Shown here in pieces: positions 15,787 to 24,905 of a stretch of DNA of 51,494 nt. Both the position numbers and the translations under genes were made by a program. The stretch lies in contig NZ_SATR01000033.1 in assembly GCF_004551525.1 (NCBI RefSeq), forward strand, positions 1-51,494, given 5' to 3'. Each line of letters opens with the position of its first letter. The stretch's first letter is position 1. Under the pieces are notes generated by a model. The model made no database searches, was not told where the DNA came from, and worked only from the letters and a program-made list of their open reading frames with translations. The DNA is from Vibrio ouci (GTDB lineage Bacteria; Pseudomonadota; Gammaproteobacteria; Enterobacterales; Vibrionaceae).

Positions 15787-15903
15787 TTACTCGCGATTTT
15801 CGAGCATCAATGTCATTACAGAAAATGCGAAGACACCCAGTGCGGTAAATAAGATGTTTTCAAGCATGGACCAAAGATCGAGTAACGTAGTGGCTTGCTG
15901 CAT
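15787..15903 (-). CDS. Small single-pass membrane protein (38 aa)
   Basis: 38 codons, starting at ATG 15903 with AAAGGAGATG ending 4 bases before it, an excellent ribosome site. The sequence has a polar start (MQQATTLLDLW), one hydrophobic helix (about residues 15-33, NILFTALGVFAFSVMTLM) and a charged end (LENRE). It is too short for most gene finders. It lies between kbl and a divergent LysR gene. Function unknown; assignment rests on the ribosome site and the helix. Confidence 0.5.
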   Translation of the reverse strand: MQQATTLLDLWSMLENILFTALGVFAFSVMTLMLENRE

Positions 15904-16016
15904 AAGTCATCTCCTTTGACTATTACGACCCTTTCAACATATCGTACAGTGCTGTCATAAACTGCGATCGCAATCTCAACATAACATTATTAACAAACAA
16001 TTAACCACAACGGATT

Positions 16017-16931
16017 ATGAAAAATACCAAACTCATTGCCCTACTTCCTGATCTTGCCAGCTTCATCCTTATTGTCGATGAAGGCAGCTTTACCGCGGCG
16101 GCGAAGCAGTTGAACGTAACGCCTTCTGCGTTGAGTAAACTGGTCACTCGGCTAGAGTCATCACTGTCGGTCAAACTGTTTGAACGTACTACGCGTAAAC
16201 TGATTATCACTCGCGCGGGCCAGCAAGTTTACGACCAAGCAATGGTAATGCTAAATGCGGCCAAACAAGCGGTTGAGCTTTCAACATCGGCCCATGAAGA
16301 GATGTCTGGTGCACTGACCGTCGCAGCGCCAGAAGCCTTTCTAAACTCTGTATTACAGCCCCACGTTGTGCCGTTCTTACGACAACACCCTGATATTCAG
16401 CTTAAGCTTCGTGTTGCAGACGGTGAGATTGATCTTATTCGTGATGGCATTGATGTGGCGTTCAAACTGACTGATAAACCGGATGAAAACTTGGTTCTTA
16501 AGGAAGTCAGTAAAACTAACCTAGTACTTTGCGCGAGTCCTGATTACATCGCTCAAAGAGGCATGCCCGAACACCCAACAGAGTTAGAGCAGCACGATTG
16601 TTTGTATCTGGCGGAAAACGATCGTGACCATATTTGGGACTTCTTCAAGGACGACGAGTACCACTCAGTTTCGGTATCAGGTCGTTACGCGGTTAACCAC
16701 TCCCAGATGCGTTTAACTGGTGTAAAAAATGCGCTAGGAATTGGGATCTTTCATGACTTTGTGATTGCTGATGCCATCGCACAAAAGCAAGTGGTGCCTG
16801 TTTTATCAGATTGGACAATCAAGAGTAATTATCATGGTGCAATTGCGATGCAATACCCACAGACCAAGTATATGCCGGCTAGACTGCGTGGGTTTATTGA
16901 TTACATCACTGAGCAACTTAGAAACCAGTAG
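16017..16931 (+). CDS. LysR-family transcriptional regulator
   Basis: 304 residues, typical for the family. N-terminal winged helix-turn-helix about residues 12-70 (GSFTAAAKQLNVTPSALSKL), with the recognition helix in VTPSALSKLVTRLE, then a coiled linker and a two-lobed effector-binding domain (about 95-300). The sequence is of the subgroup with weakly conserved effector pockets (AaeR/DhpR-like). No ribosome site is strong; CACAACGG precedes the ATG. The target is unknown; the divergent small membrane protein (15787-15903) is the closest candidate. Confidence 0.9.
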   Translation: MKNTKLIALLPDLASFILIVDEGSFTAAAKQLNVTPSALSKLVTRLESSLSVKLFERTTRKLIITRAGQQVYDQAMVMLNAAKQAVELSTSAHEEMSGALTVAAPEAFLNSVLQPHVVPFLRQHPDIQLKLRVADGEIDLIRDGIDVAFKLTDKPDENLVLKEVSKTNLVLCASPDYIAQRGMPEHPTELEQHDCLYLAENDRDHIWDFFKDDEYHSVSVSGRYAVNHSQMRLTGVKNALGIGIFHDFVIADAIAQKQVVPVLSDWTIKSNYHGAIAMQYPQTKYMPARLRGFIDYITEQLRNQ

Positions 16932-16970
16932 CCCGAAAGACAATAACCAAAAGCAGCAATACAAAACAAA

Positions 16971-16998
16971 AAAGCCCAGAGCATTCACTCTGGGCTTT
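16971..16998. terminator. Bidirectional terminator between lysR and nupC
   Basis: Perfect 11-bp stem AAAGCCCAGAG / CTCTGGGCTTT with a 6-nt loop. Flanked by an A run on the left, so it works best for nupC on the minus strand. Confidence 0.85.
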
Positions 16999-17020
16999 AT
17001 ATTTGGAAACTAGGTATTGA

Positions 17021-18229
17021 TTAAAGCAGGATAAAGATACCCGCTAAACACGCACTCATCAGGTTAGCTAATGTACCCGCTAGTACCGCTTTGATACCTA
17101 GGTTAGCCACTTCCGAACGACGCTCTGGAGCAATAACACCGATAGAGCCAAGCTGGATAGCAATCGAACCGATGTTAGCAAAACCACACAGTGCGAACGT
17201 TACGATAACTTGAGTGTGCTCAGATAGCAGCGCTTTGTGCTCAACAAAGTCGATGAAAGCAACGAACTCGTTCATTACGATCTTCTGACCGATGTATGAA
17301 CCAGCCATTAGGACTTCATTTGAAGGAACACCAATCAGCCAAGCTAAAGGTGAGAATAGGTAACCGAATAGCGCTTGCAGTGTAATACCGCTAAAGCCTG
17401 CCACTTCACCTAGGCTTTCTAGGCCAGTGTTAACCATTGCGATAACACTCACGAAAGCAATAAGCATAGTACCTACTGCAACCGCGACTTTCATACCGTT
17501 CATCGCACCACTTGCAAGTGCATCAATTACGTTGCTTTCTTGCGCTTGATCCATCTCGATATCCGATTGATCAACTGGTGTGTCGCGCTCAGGTACGATG
17601 ATTTTAGCCATCATCAAACTACCTGGTGCCGCCATGAAGCTTGCAGCGATTAAGTACTTAAGCTCAACGCCTAAACCCGCATAGCCACCAAGTACACTAC
17701 CCGCTACCGATGCCATACCACCAGCCATTACAGCAAACAGTTCAGAACGAGTCATTCGAGAAAGGAAAGGACGAACAAGAAGTGGAGATTCACCCTGTGA
17801 AAGGAAGATGTTACCTGTCGCAACTAACGACTCTGCTTTACTGGTACCTAAGAATTTTTGGATGCCGCCACCGATAAACTCGATAACTTTTTGCATGATG
17901 CCTAAGTAGTAAAGGGCAGAAATAAGGGCACTGAAGAAAATGATAATAGGAAGGACGCGAACCGCAAAAATGAAGCCAGTGCTAGCTAAATCACCAAACA
18001 GGAATTTAATCCCTTCATCGGCGAAGCCCAATAGACTCGAAACACCACCACTTAAGGATGTTAAAGCCGCTTGGCCTAAAGGAAAATACAAGACTAACGC
18101 GGCAAAGCCTACTTGAAGCATTAAAGCGCGCGACACTGTTTTCCAGTTAATTGATTTTCGACTTTCTGATAGCAACACTGCACAAAGCAGCAGAGATGCC
18201 ACACCGATTAAGCCAAATAACACATTCAT
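17021..18229 (-). CDS. nupC: Concentrative nucleoside transporter, NupC family
   Basis: 402 residues, typical of bacterial CNT proteins that import nucleosides with H+ or Na+ across the inner membrane. About ten hydrophobic segments are seen: an N-terminal trio, a central gate-like region (VLPIIIFFSALISALYYLG), the CNT core NIFLSQGESPLLVRPFL near residue 145, and AAPGSLMMAKI further on. The gene is alone, with its own terminator and a possible CRP site upstream, as expected for nucleoside uptake under catabolite control. Vibrios often carry several paralogues, so the exact paralogue is not certain. Confidence 0.9.
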   Translation of the reverse strand: MNVLFGLIGVASLLLCAVLLSESRKSINWKTVSRALMLQVGFAALVLYFPLGQAALTSLSGGVSSLLGFADEGIKFLFGDLASTGFIFAVRVLPIIIFFSALISALYYLGIMQKVIEFIGGGIQKFLGTSKAESLVATGNIFLSQGESPLLVRPFLSRMTRSELFAVMAGGMASVAGSVLGGYAGLGVELKYLIAASFMAAPGSLMMAKIIVPERDTPVDQSDIEMDQAQESNVIDALASGAMNGMKVAVAVGTMLIAFVSVIAMVNTGLESLGEVAGFSGITLQALFGYLFSPLAWLIGVPSNEVLMAGSYIGQKIVMNEFVAFIDFVEHKALLSEHTQVIVTFALCGFANIGSIAIQLGSIGVIAPERRSEVANLGIKAVLAGTLANLMSACLAGIFILL

Positions 18230-18357
18230 TTAAAATTACCTCTACAAGCATTGAATAGATAGCTGGTCCTGTCCATGGGGTCATTCACCATTCCGTGTGA
18301 CGGCTTGTATTGGTAGAGCGATTACTCTCAACCGGGCGGAAAGTATAGCGCCGCAAG

Positions 18358-18373
18358 TGAGATATTCATCACA
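18358..18373 (-). promoter_or_regulatory. CRP-like site upstream of nupC
   Basis: On the minus strand the sequence TGTGATGAATATCTCA matches the CRP consensus TGTGA-N6-TCACA at 9 of 10 positions. It is about 130 bases before the nupC start. Confidence 0.45.
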
Positions 18374-18643
18374 TATTTTCACGCAAACGTTCAAGCGTTC
18401 ATATTTCAATCAACATGACTAAATCTAGTTCTCTGTTTAACGCCATCTTGACAAATTGAATGGCGAAATTTGCTCGAAGTTTTGTTGAATCGGCATCACA
18501 CTTTTCAAGCGATTGAGAAAAAATATTAATTATTTACTGGCTAAGTTATCAATAGCTTCTAATTTTAAGGAATGAGATTTACGACAAGAATAAGTTCTCT
18601 AGCAACGTCATAGGCTAACCTAGCAAGCACAACAATAAAGTTT

Positions 18644-18668
18644 CCCCGCCCGATTGCGGGGCTTTTTT
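18644..18668 (+). terminator. Strong rho-independent terminator with no upstream gene
   Basis: Stem CCCCGC / GCGGGG with a 6-nt loop, followed by CTTTTTTT. It precedes the gene at 18753 and terminates plus-strand transcription begun somewhere in 18230-18640. Confidence 0.8.
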
Positions 18669-18752
18669 TGCCTTTTTAAAGCGCTTCTTTACTAGCAATC
18701 TGCCTGTGAGCCGTTAGAATACCTGCCCTACTCATCATCTCTGAGAAAAACA

Positions 18753-19196
18753 ATGCAACGCGATTACACTTATCAATCTCTCTCTGTAATGTCTCGAGAT
18801 GAACTCGAAGAGCTTAGCCTTCGTATGGTTCATCGACTTGTTCCTGAAGAGTCCATGACGGAGCTTTTTACTTTCGAGCAAAGTGAAACTGAAAACGAAG
18901 ATAAGCTGCAAGAAGCGCAGTTTGATGCCATGCTTCGAATGAATGCGATTGCGCTCAGCGAGCTTCCTGCCCTGTTCAGTGAATCAGAGAACAAAGAGCA
19001 AAACATTCTGCGCATGCAGCGTCTATTACTGTGGCACTTTTATACGGTCTCTTTCCACCTTGAGCGTGCGATTCCCCTTGAGACCCACTGTAACCACGTC
19101 GAGGTTCTCCTTAAGCAGAGCCCACAAAATGCGCTTGAATGGGTGACTACTTTGACCGACCTACTTCGCCAGTACGCGCAAATCGCTCAATCTTAA
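18753..19196 (+). CDS. Hypothetical acidic helical protein
   Basis: 147 residues, soluble, acidic, rich in Glu and Leu and likely all-helical. It opens MQRDYTYQSLSVMSRDELEE and has no signal peptide, membrane helix or recognised motif. GAGAAAAACA precedes the ATG. It stands alone between two terminators and has composition like the core genes around it, so it is probably a conserved Vibrio protein of unknown role. Confidence 0.65.
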   Translation: MQRDYTYQSLSVMSRDELEELSLRMVHRLVPEESMTELFTFEQSETENEDKLQEAQFDAMLRMNAIALSELPALFSESENKEQNILRMQRLLLWHFYTVSFHLERAIPLETHCNHVEVLLKQSPQNALEWVTTLTDLLRQYAQIAQS

Positions 19197-19205
19197 TCAT
19201 TGCCA

Positions 19206-19231
19206 ATGCCAATCACTTCTGCGATTGGCAT
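19206..19231 (+). terminator. Terminator of the hypothetical acidic protein gene
   Basis: 9-bp stem ATGCCAATC / GATTGGCAT with an 8-nt loop, followed by TTTAC, 10 bases past the stop. Confidence 0.7.
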
Positions 19232-19323
19232 TTTACTTTCTGTTCATCAATCAACTTAGTTATTGACCAAGCGAATCAATCCTCGCCATACTTATCTTTA
19301 AGTTTTCTATTGTTGTATTTCCA

Positions 19324-20244
19324 TTGCGTTCAATTGCTCTCCCACTCTTATTTGTAAGCGTTACTTGTTTGGCTGAAGATGAAGTCGATTACTCTTCGTG
19401 CCACAGCCAGCCCGACTCAGCACAAATCCTTGATACCGCTTTTAACTACGTTAATAGTCGCGTTTGTCAGCCTGCAATATGGTTTGATAACTTCTTTGTC
19501 GATGAACGTATTGATGAAGATGCCAATGCGGGTAGCGTGATTCGCTGGCGAAACGATTTTTCTTATGTTGAGGGTGAAGGCTACCAATATAAGACCCGCT
19601 TAAAAGCGCGCTTTTACTTACCTAAAGTGACCAAGCGACTAAAACTGGTCATTGAGTCAGATGATGAAGATGACCTGTTTGGCCTATTCCCAAATAACAG
19701 CGACGATGCCGAAAATGTCTTCGCGCTGCGATACGACTGGCTCAACAGCGAGCGAACCAGTCTTAACTTCAAGCTAACCGCTCACCCTGGTGCAGAGGCA
19801 CGTTTCCGCTACACCTATCCGATCTCCGAAGATCTGCTGCTGCGCGCAACGCAGAAAGTGTATCAAAAGAAAAAGCTTACTGGTGAATCCACAGAGCTCG
19901 ACCTTGATTACTCAATTAGCCCTGAGTTTCTACTTCGATGGAGCAACTTCGCCACCTATGAAGATGATATTAAAGGTTGGGAGCTAGGCTCAGGCCTTAC
20001 CCTCTACCAACATATCTCAGACCAGCAAGCACTTAGCTATCAATTAAGTACAACTGGCACTAATCGTCCGTACCATTATATTTCCAACACGCACATGTCA
20101 GTCACCTATCGTCAAAACATTCTGCGCCCTTGGTTCTTTTACGAGTTAATACCTGAATACAATTGGTCTAAAGATCCTGACACCGAGCGCGAAGGTGAAT
20201 TCAAAGCCACGCTTCGGCTAGAGATCTTATTCCACAACATTTAG
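19324..20244 (+). CDS. Hypothetical exported protein, possibly outer-membrane
   Basis: 306 residues if the TTG at 19324 is the start; no ATG or clear ribosome site precedes the signal peptide (MRSIALPLLFVSVTCLA/EDE). The mature part has many short strands with alternating aromatic residues (YQYKTRLKARFYL, LNFKLTAH, ARFRYTYPI, TLRLEILF), suggesting a beta-barrel or beta-sheet envelope protein. A pair of Cys occurs near the mature N-terminus (SSCHSQ, SRVCQP). No family recognised. It is a single-gene unit ending at a terminator shared with dbpA. Confidence 0.65.
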   Translation: MRSIALPLLFVSVTCLAEDEVDYSSCHSQPDSAQILDTAFNYVNSRVCQPAIWFDNFFVDERIDEDANAGSVIRWRNDFSYVEGEGYQYKTRLKARFYLPKVTKRLKLVIESDDEDDLFGLFPNNSDDAENVFALRYDWLNSERTSLNFKLTAHPGAEARFRYTYPISEDLLLRATQKVYQKKKLTGESTELDLDYSISPEFLLRWSNFATYEDDIKGWELGSGLTLYQHISDQQALSYQLSTTGTNRPYHYISNTHMSVTYRQNILRPWFFYELIPEYNWSKDPDTEREGEFKATLRLEILFHNI

Positions 20245-20263
20245 TCCCAGCCATACAAACAAA

Positions 20264-20289
20264 AGAACCCCACCAATTGGTGGGGTTCT
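20264..20289. terminator. Convergent terminator between exported protein gene and dbpA
   Basis: Perfect 13-bp palindrome AGAACCCCACCAA / TTGGTGGGGTTCT. The flanking A run gives a T tail on the minus strand, so it serves dbpA best. Confidence 0.85.
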
Positions 20290-20315
20290 GCGTATTCATA
20301 CTATAAGCTAAAGAA

Positions 20316-21692
20316 TTACTTCATGATACGAGCTTTAAAGTTACGCCCTTTCATTTTTCCCGTTTGTAATTGCTTTAGCGCTGGCTTAACGATGTCATGC
20401 TCAACCGCGACATAAGAAACCATCGCTAGAATATTAATCTTGCCAATTTTCTTACCATCTAAGCCTGCCTGCTTAGTTAGCGCACCTAAGATATCACCAG
20501 CACGCACTTTTTGCTTTTTGCCGCCTAAGATTTGAATCGTCTGCATTTTTGGATAGAAAGCGCGTTCAACAGGCTTCTCTGGTAGCTCTGATGCATTGAT
20601 TGCGATATCCATGTACTCATCAATACGCGCAACACGGTATTCTTCTTTCTCGCTGTAGAAGCTAAATGCTACGCCTTTCGAACCTGCGCGGCCAGTACGG
20701 CCAATGCGGTGTACGTGAACTTCTGGGTCACGTGACAACTCAAAGTTGAATACGGCATCAAGGTTATCAACGTCTAAACCGCGAGCTGCTACGTCTGTCG
20801 CCACAAGAATAGAGATACTCTTGTTGGCAAACATCGTCAGCGCTTGTTCACGTTCGCGTTGCTCCATATCACCATGAAGTTCAACCACACTAAAACCGCG
20901 ATGGCTTAGCTCATCCGTTACGTTTTGTACTTCTTTCTTAGTGTTACAGAACACAACTGAAGATTCTGGCTTGTGCGTCAGAAGTAGAGCCTCTAGTGCA
21001 TCATCACGCTCTTCAGTGGTATTCAGCTTGAAGAAACGCTGTTCGATGGTGCTCTTTTGATGCGTTGATTCAACCTTAACCATTTCTGGGTTAACCATCA
21101 CTTTGGCAGCCAAAGAATCGATGTTATCTGGGAAGGTCGCACTGAATAGTAGCGTCTGGCGTTTAGCCGGTGCTGCATCAATGATGGTATCAATTGCATC
21201 TTCAAAGCCCATATCTAGCATACGGTCCGCTTCGTCCAGTACCAGAGTATTTAACTCATCAAGGCTAATGCGTCCTTTAGACATGTGGTCAAGAATACGA
21301 CCCGGCGTACCGACTAAGATATGCGCGCCGTGCTCAAGTGAACCAATTTGTGGTCCCATTGGCATACCGCCACACAGTGTTAGCACTTTAATGTTGTGAA
21401 TGCCGCGCGCTAACGTACGGATCTCTTTCGCAACTTGATCTGCTAGCTCACGTGTTGGACAAAGAACTAAAGTCTGTACACGGAAACGCTTTACGTTGAG
21501 ATTGCTTAGTAGGCCCAACGAGAACGTTGCCGTTTTACCTGAACCCGTTTTACCTTGGCCGATAACATCTTTACCGGCTAATACCATAGGCAGTGCTTGC
21601 TGCTGAATAGGCGTCATCTCTGTGTAGCCAAGGCTATCAAGTGTTTCAGTCAGCTCAGGTCTTAGGTTCAGAGTTTTAAATGAAGTTGTCAC
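20316..21692 (-). CDS. dbpA: ATP-dependent RNA helicase DbpA
   Basis: 458 residues from GTG 21692, chosen because AAAGGAT lies 7 bases before it and the length then fits the family; an in-frame ATG ten codons upstream is weaker. DEAD-box motifs in order: Q motif (MTPIQQQALP), GKTGSGKTA (motif I), PTRELADQ, GTPGR, DEAD (VLDEADRMLDMGF), SAT (FSATFP), ATDVAARGLD and HRIGRTGRAG. The C-terminal about 75 residues (KKQKVRAGDILGALTKQ) form the DbpA RNA-binding domain, which targets hairpin 92 of 23S rRNA during large-subunit assembly. Single-gene unit. Confidence 0.95.
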   Translation of the reverse strand: MTTSFKTLNLRPELTETLDSLGYTEMTPIQQQALPMVLAGKDVIGQGKTGSGKTATFSLGLLSNLNVKRFRVQTLVLCPTRELADQVAKEIRTLARGIHNIKVLTLCGGMPMGPQIGSLEHGAHILVGTPGRILDHMSKGRISLDELNTLVLDEADRMLDMGFEDAIDTIIDAAPAKRQTLLFSATFPDNIDSLAAKVMVNPEMVKVESTHQKSTIEQRFFKLNTTEERDDALEALLLTHKPESSVVFCNTKKEVQNVTDELSHRGFSVVELHGDMEQREREQALTMFANKSISILVATDVAARGLDVDNLDAVFNFELSRDPEVHVHRIGRTGRAGSKGVAFSFYSEKEEYRVARIDEYMDIAINASELPEKPVERAFYPKMQTIQILGGKKQKVRAGDILGALTKQAGLDGKKIGKINILAMVSYVAVEHDIVKPALKQLQTGKMKGRNFKARIMK

Positions 21693-21745
21693 AATTTTAT
21701 CCTTTAAGGATGTGTTAACCAAAGTTCGGTTAACGAAAAAAACAA

Positions 21746-21771
21746 AAACCGCTTCAATAACGAAGCGGTTT
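21746..21771 (-). terminator. Terminator of folE
   Basis: 10-bp stem AAACCGCTTC / GAAGCGGTTT with a 6-nt loop; on the minus strand a T-rich tail follows (TTTTTG then TTTTTTT). Confidence 0.85.
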
Positions 21772-21798
21772 GAAAATCGGTTGAATCGTTACTCAGCC

Positions 21799-22452
21799 CT
21801 ATCGAATTCCGTGCAGGAACTCATGTCTTGTTGCTGGATTCGACTTGAAGATACCACCAAGCGCTGTTGTGGTTGTTTCGCTGGTTGCATCCATTACGCC
21901 GCGTGATTTCACGCAGTAGTGTGTCGCATCAATCGTTACTGCTACGTCATCAGACTCTAGCAATGTTTGCAATGCCACCAGGATTTGCTGTGTCATTCGC
22001 TCTTGTACTTGTGGGCGCTGAGCAAAGAATCGAACAATACGATTGATCTTTGATAAGCCAATGATTTTACCACGTGGGATATAAGCCACGGCAGCACGGC
22101 CATCAATCGTCACTAAATGGTGTTCACAAGTACTGGTTACGGTAATGTCTTTCACGCGTACCATCTCGCTCACGTTCATCTTATTTTCGATAACCGTGAT
22201 TTTAGGGAAGTTTGAATAATCCAACCCTGAGAAAATCTCATCAACGTACATCTTTGCGATGCGTTGTGGTGTTTCTTCAAGGCTATCATCGGTAAGGTCA
22301 AGTTCTAACAGAGAAAGAATCTCACGCATATGGTGTTGAATTTTCTCTTTTTTCTCATCTCGACTGAACTGATTAGGCACCATTGGCGTTTCTAATCCTC
22401 GTTGCTCTAGCGCATCTTTAACTAACTTCGCTGATTCGCTAAGACCTGACAT
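21799..22452 (-). CDS. folE: GTP cyclohydrolase I
   Basis: 217 residues from ATG 22452 (MSGLSESAKLV), which has GAGGAAG 5 bases upstream; an in-frame ATG 24 codons earlier would add residues not typical of FolE. It converts GTP to dihydroneopterin triphosphate, the first step of folate synthesis. Zinc and active-site residues are in STCEHHLVTIDG and HYCVKSRGVMD; the substrate block IPRGKIIGLSKINRIVRFFA is intact. It lies 78 bases downstream of the histidine kinase gene in the same direction and may be partly cotranscribed. Confidence 0.96.
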   Translation of the reverse strand: MSGLSESAKLVKDALEQRGLETPMVPNQFSRDEKKEKIQHHMREILSLLELDLTDDSLEETPQRIAKMYVDEIFSGLDYSNFPKITVIENKMNVSEMVRVKDITVTSTCEHHLVTIDGRAAVAYIPRGKIIGLSKINRIVRFFAQRPQVQERMTQQILVALQTLLESDDVAVTIDATHYCVKSRGVMDATSETTTTALGGIFKSNPATRHEFLHGIR

Positions 22453-22530
22453 ACCACTTCCTCTTACTTTACCCCTTTCGGATGGCAGACAAGGATACTC
22501 GGATTTGTGATTAATTACACCCACATTTTG

Positions 22531-24138
22531 TCAGTGGGGATCGTTATCGATGCTATTGTCTAGCTTGAGGGGAAGAGTGATGACAAAGTGCGCGCCTGAT
22601 TGCTCTTCATCGACATATTTGATTTTCCCTTTCAGCCTTTGACAAACCGTGTTGTAAATGATGTTTCCCCCTAGCCCCGTTCCCCCTGAACCATGCTTAG
22701 TGGTAACGAAAGGTTCAAAAATTTTGTCTTTCACACTAACATCAACGCCGCGGCCAGTGTCACGATAATCGATGACCATCTCCTCTTCCTGCTCAGATAT
22801 AGTGATCACGATACACTTTTCATGCTCCCAACCATCAAAGCCATGGTTGAGACTATTGGTGATCAGGTTGGTAAACGTTTGAATGTATGCGCTGGCGTAG
22901 CTTTTTACCTCAATACCATCATCACAATGAAATTCGACGGCCACGTTGCGAATCCGAAGCTCATGGGAGAGCGAAAGCAGCAACTTTTCTATATGCTCCT
23001 TGATATTAAATTGGCTGACTGTTTCATTAGTTTGATCGACAGCGACTTGTTTAAAACTGGCTACAAGCACCGCAGCTCGTTCTAAATTGGCACTTAAAAT
23101 CCCCATAGACTGGTGTACGTTACGCATTGCATCACCAAAGGTACTCGACTTAAGCTTGCCTTCTTCGTACTCCTTAATGATCTGGTTAATTTCGCTTGAT
23201 GCAAAGCTACTCGACGTGATACTTACGCCCAAAGGGGTGTTTATCTCATGAGCCACGCCAGCAACTAATGAACCAAGCGATGCCATTTTCTCGCTCTCAA
23301 TCATGGTTGCTTGAGTCTCTTTGAGCTCGCTGAGTGTGTCTTCAAGCTCTTGTGTCCGGTCTTTGACCATCAGCTCAAGTCCCTGTTTGAACTCAATTTC
23401 TCGCTCAAGAAGAACTTGCTTTTCTTCTAAGGCTTTGGCGAGCTGATGTTTTGATTCCAATACTGAACCATAGGATTCGCTGAGTTCATTACACATGCGA
23501 TTAACCATGGTGACCATAAAATCAATTTCATCGTCATTGGCCGCTTTGCGCTCAATAATCATAGGTGGGTTATCACGCTGGAACTGATAAGCTTTAAAGT
23601 ACTCACTCATTTGATTCAACGGTTCCGTCACCAGAGCCTTGACCAAATAGATGATAAATCCCGCGACGATAAAGGTTTTCAGCCCATTGGAAAGTAAGAT
23701 AACTAACGCCTTGTCGATTAAGCTGTTATACACAACCCACAAGTCGGACTGAACGATCAAATGGCCAAGCAGTATCGCTTTCTGATTGATGTAGGAATAC
23801 TCAAGACTAATCGTTTGTTGTAGAACATGTTTATCTTTGGGAGTACCTTGCTCCCAGTATTCTTCGGCTGTGTCTTCAATTCGCACATAACTGATATCTG
23901 GAATACTGATTATGCCGTTTATCTGCGACTCAATGAGTTCATTATTTAGTACCCATAGACTCTCTTCCAACGCATCTTTATAAGAAGTGAAAATATACTG
24001 TTGGCTTACCTTAATGCTTTCTGTTGCGACTAGAAAATCTGTATAGAGTTGAAACGCGGTAATAAACAGCGTAACAACTGTACTAAACATGACGATAAGC
24101 AGCGTCAGTCTTTTATTGATTGAGTGGCTTGTTTGCAT
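22531..24138 (-). CDS. Membrane sensor histidine kinase
   Basis: 535 residues. Membrane helices at about 10-30 and 145-167 flank a roughly 110-residue periplasmic sensor. A juxtamembrane stretch and a long coiled coil (about 225-285) lead to the phospho-acceptor box GVAHEINTPLG (His297), and the ATPase domain has N (ITNSLNHGF), G1 (DTGRGVD), F (FEPFVTTK) and G2 (GGTGLGG) boxes. It is of the HPK4-like group. The gene starts 22 bases after the end of a frameshifted periplasmic binding protein gene, so the two probably formed a ligand-sensing pair. No response regulator is adjacent. Confidence 0.9.
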   Translation of the reverse strand: MQTSHSINKRLTLLIVMFSTVVTLFITAFQLYTDFLVATESIKVSQQYIFTSYKDALEESLWVLNNELIESQINGIISIPDISYVRIEDTAEEYWEQGTPKDKHVLQQTISLEYSYINQKAILLGHLIVQSDLWVVYNSLIDKALVILLSNGLKTFIVAGFIIYLVKALVTEPLNQMSEYFKAYQFQRDNPPMIIERKAANDDEIDFMVTMVNRMCNELSESYGSVLESKHQLAKALEEKQVLLEREIEFKQGLELMVKDRTQELEDTLSELKETQATMIESEKMASLGSLVAGVAHEINTPLGVSITSSSFASSEINQIIKEYEEGKLKSSTFGDAMRNVHQSMGILSANLERAAVLVASFKQVAVDQTNETVSQFNIKEHIEKLLLSLSHELRIRNVAVEFHCDDGIEVKSYASAYIQTFTNLITNSLNHGFDGWEHEKCIVITISEQEEEMVIDYRDTGRGVDVSVKDKIFEPFVTTKHGSGGTGLGGNIIYNTVCQRLKGKIKYVDEEQSGAHFVITLPLKLDNSIDNDPH

Positions 24139-24160
24139 AAACCATCACACCAAGTCGCAA

Positions 24161-24905
24161 TTAACGATACGCCTCGATGAGCTCTGCTAAACTGCCGTCT
24201 TTACTCATCTCGTCTAGATTATTGGTGATGATTTGTACGTATTCTTGATCACGGCCAACCACATAGATGGTGTTTTTTTAACGGAAAGATCTCATGAAAT
24301 GTAAAGCCTTCCATGCCTTTAACTCCGGCTTTTCGCGCGTAGTAATAAGCCATACTGCGGTCAAGTAAGATCACTTGGGCACGATCTTTCATCAGCATAT
24401 CAAACTGAGCTTGTTGATTCTCTATCTCTTTGTACCCTTCCCAGTTGGCAAGCTCTTGATTATAAAAGGTCGTAAAGGGCTCTTTTAAGTGTTGACTGGC
24501 ATTATTAAATGCGACGATATACTTGCCCTTCAAATCGGAAACTCGATCGATTTTGAGGTCGAGGCTCGTCTTAGATACCGCGACATTATCAAACTCATAC
24601 ACCTTGCCGTATGAGTAATTCACTCTGAAGTTAAGCGGCGTCCCAATGAAAACATCAAGCTCTTCAAATGCGTTCAAAGGGTCTTGATCAAATTGTTTGC
24701 TAGGAAACTTATAATTGGAGATGGTGTAACCGGAACGCTGTAACGCTGCACCAACGATATCAACCAATATCCCAGATTCACCAATCACAAAAGGTGGTAT
24801 GCCAACAACAAATCCAACATTCACAACCTTATCTTCGGCATATAATTCACTTGGTGCGACAAACAGCAATACCAACAGTGCGCGCTTCAATAGTTTTCTA
24901 AACAT
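24161..24905 (-). pseudogene. Family 3-type periplasmic binding protein, frameshifted
   Basis: From ATG 24905 (MFRKLLKR, GGGAG upstream) the frame gives a signal peptide cut after LYA and a binding-protein fold like amino-acid SBPs (VNVGFVVGIPPFVI, DVFIGTPLNFR, LKGKYIVAFNNASQ). At a run of seven A (minus strand, 24272-24279) the frame shifts and ends early at 24249. Removing one base restores TIYVVGRDQEYVQI... to a natural TAA at 24161. The full product would be about 247 residues. The lesion is a single-base slip, so it could be a recent mutation, a phase-variable site or a sequencing error. Likely function is ligand sensing for the downstream kinase. Confidence 0.8.

Larger units (their letters stand above)
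18230..18752. other. 523-base intergenic region with nupC promoter and an orphan terminator
   Basis: The nupC promoter region lies on the left (CRP-like site at 18358-18373). On the right a strong plus-strand terminator (18644-18668) has no gene upstream of it in that direction. A TTGACA occurs at about 18449. A 13-codon frame (MRFTTRISSLATS, about 18571-18612) sits before the terminator. A small RNA or an attenuated leader is possible. Confidence 0.4.

Noticed and set aside
15680..15919. 79-codon plus-strand frame
   Set aside because: No ribosome site; composition unlike a protein, and the opposite strand has a better small gene (15787-15903).
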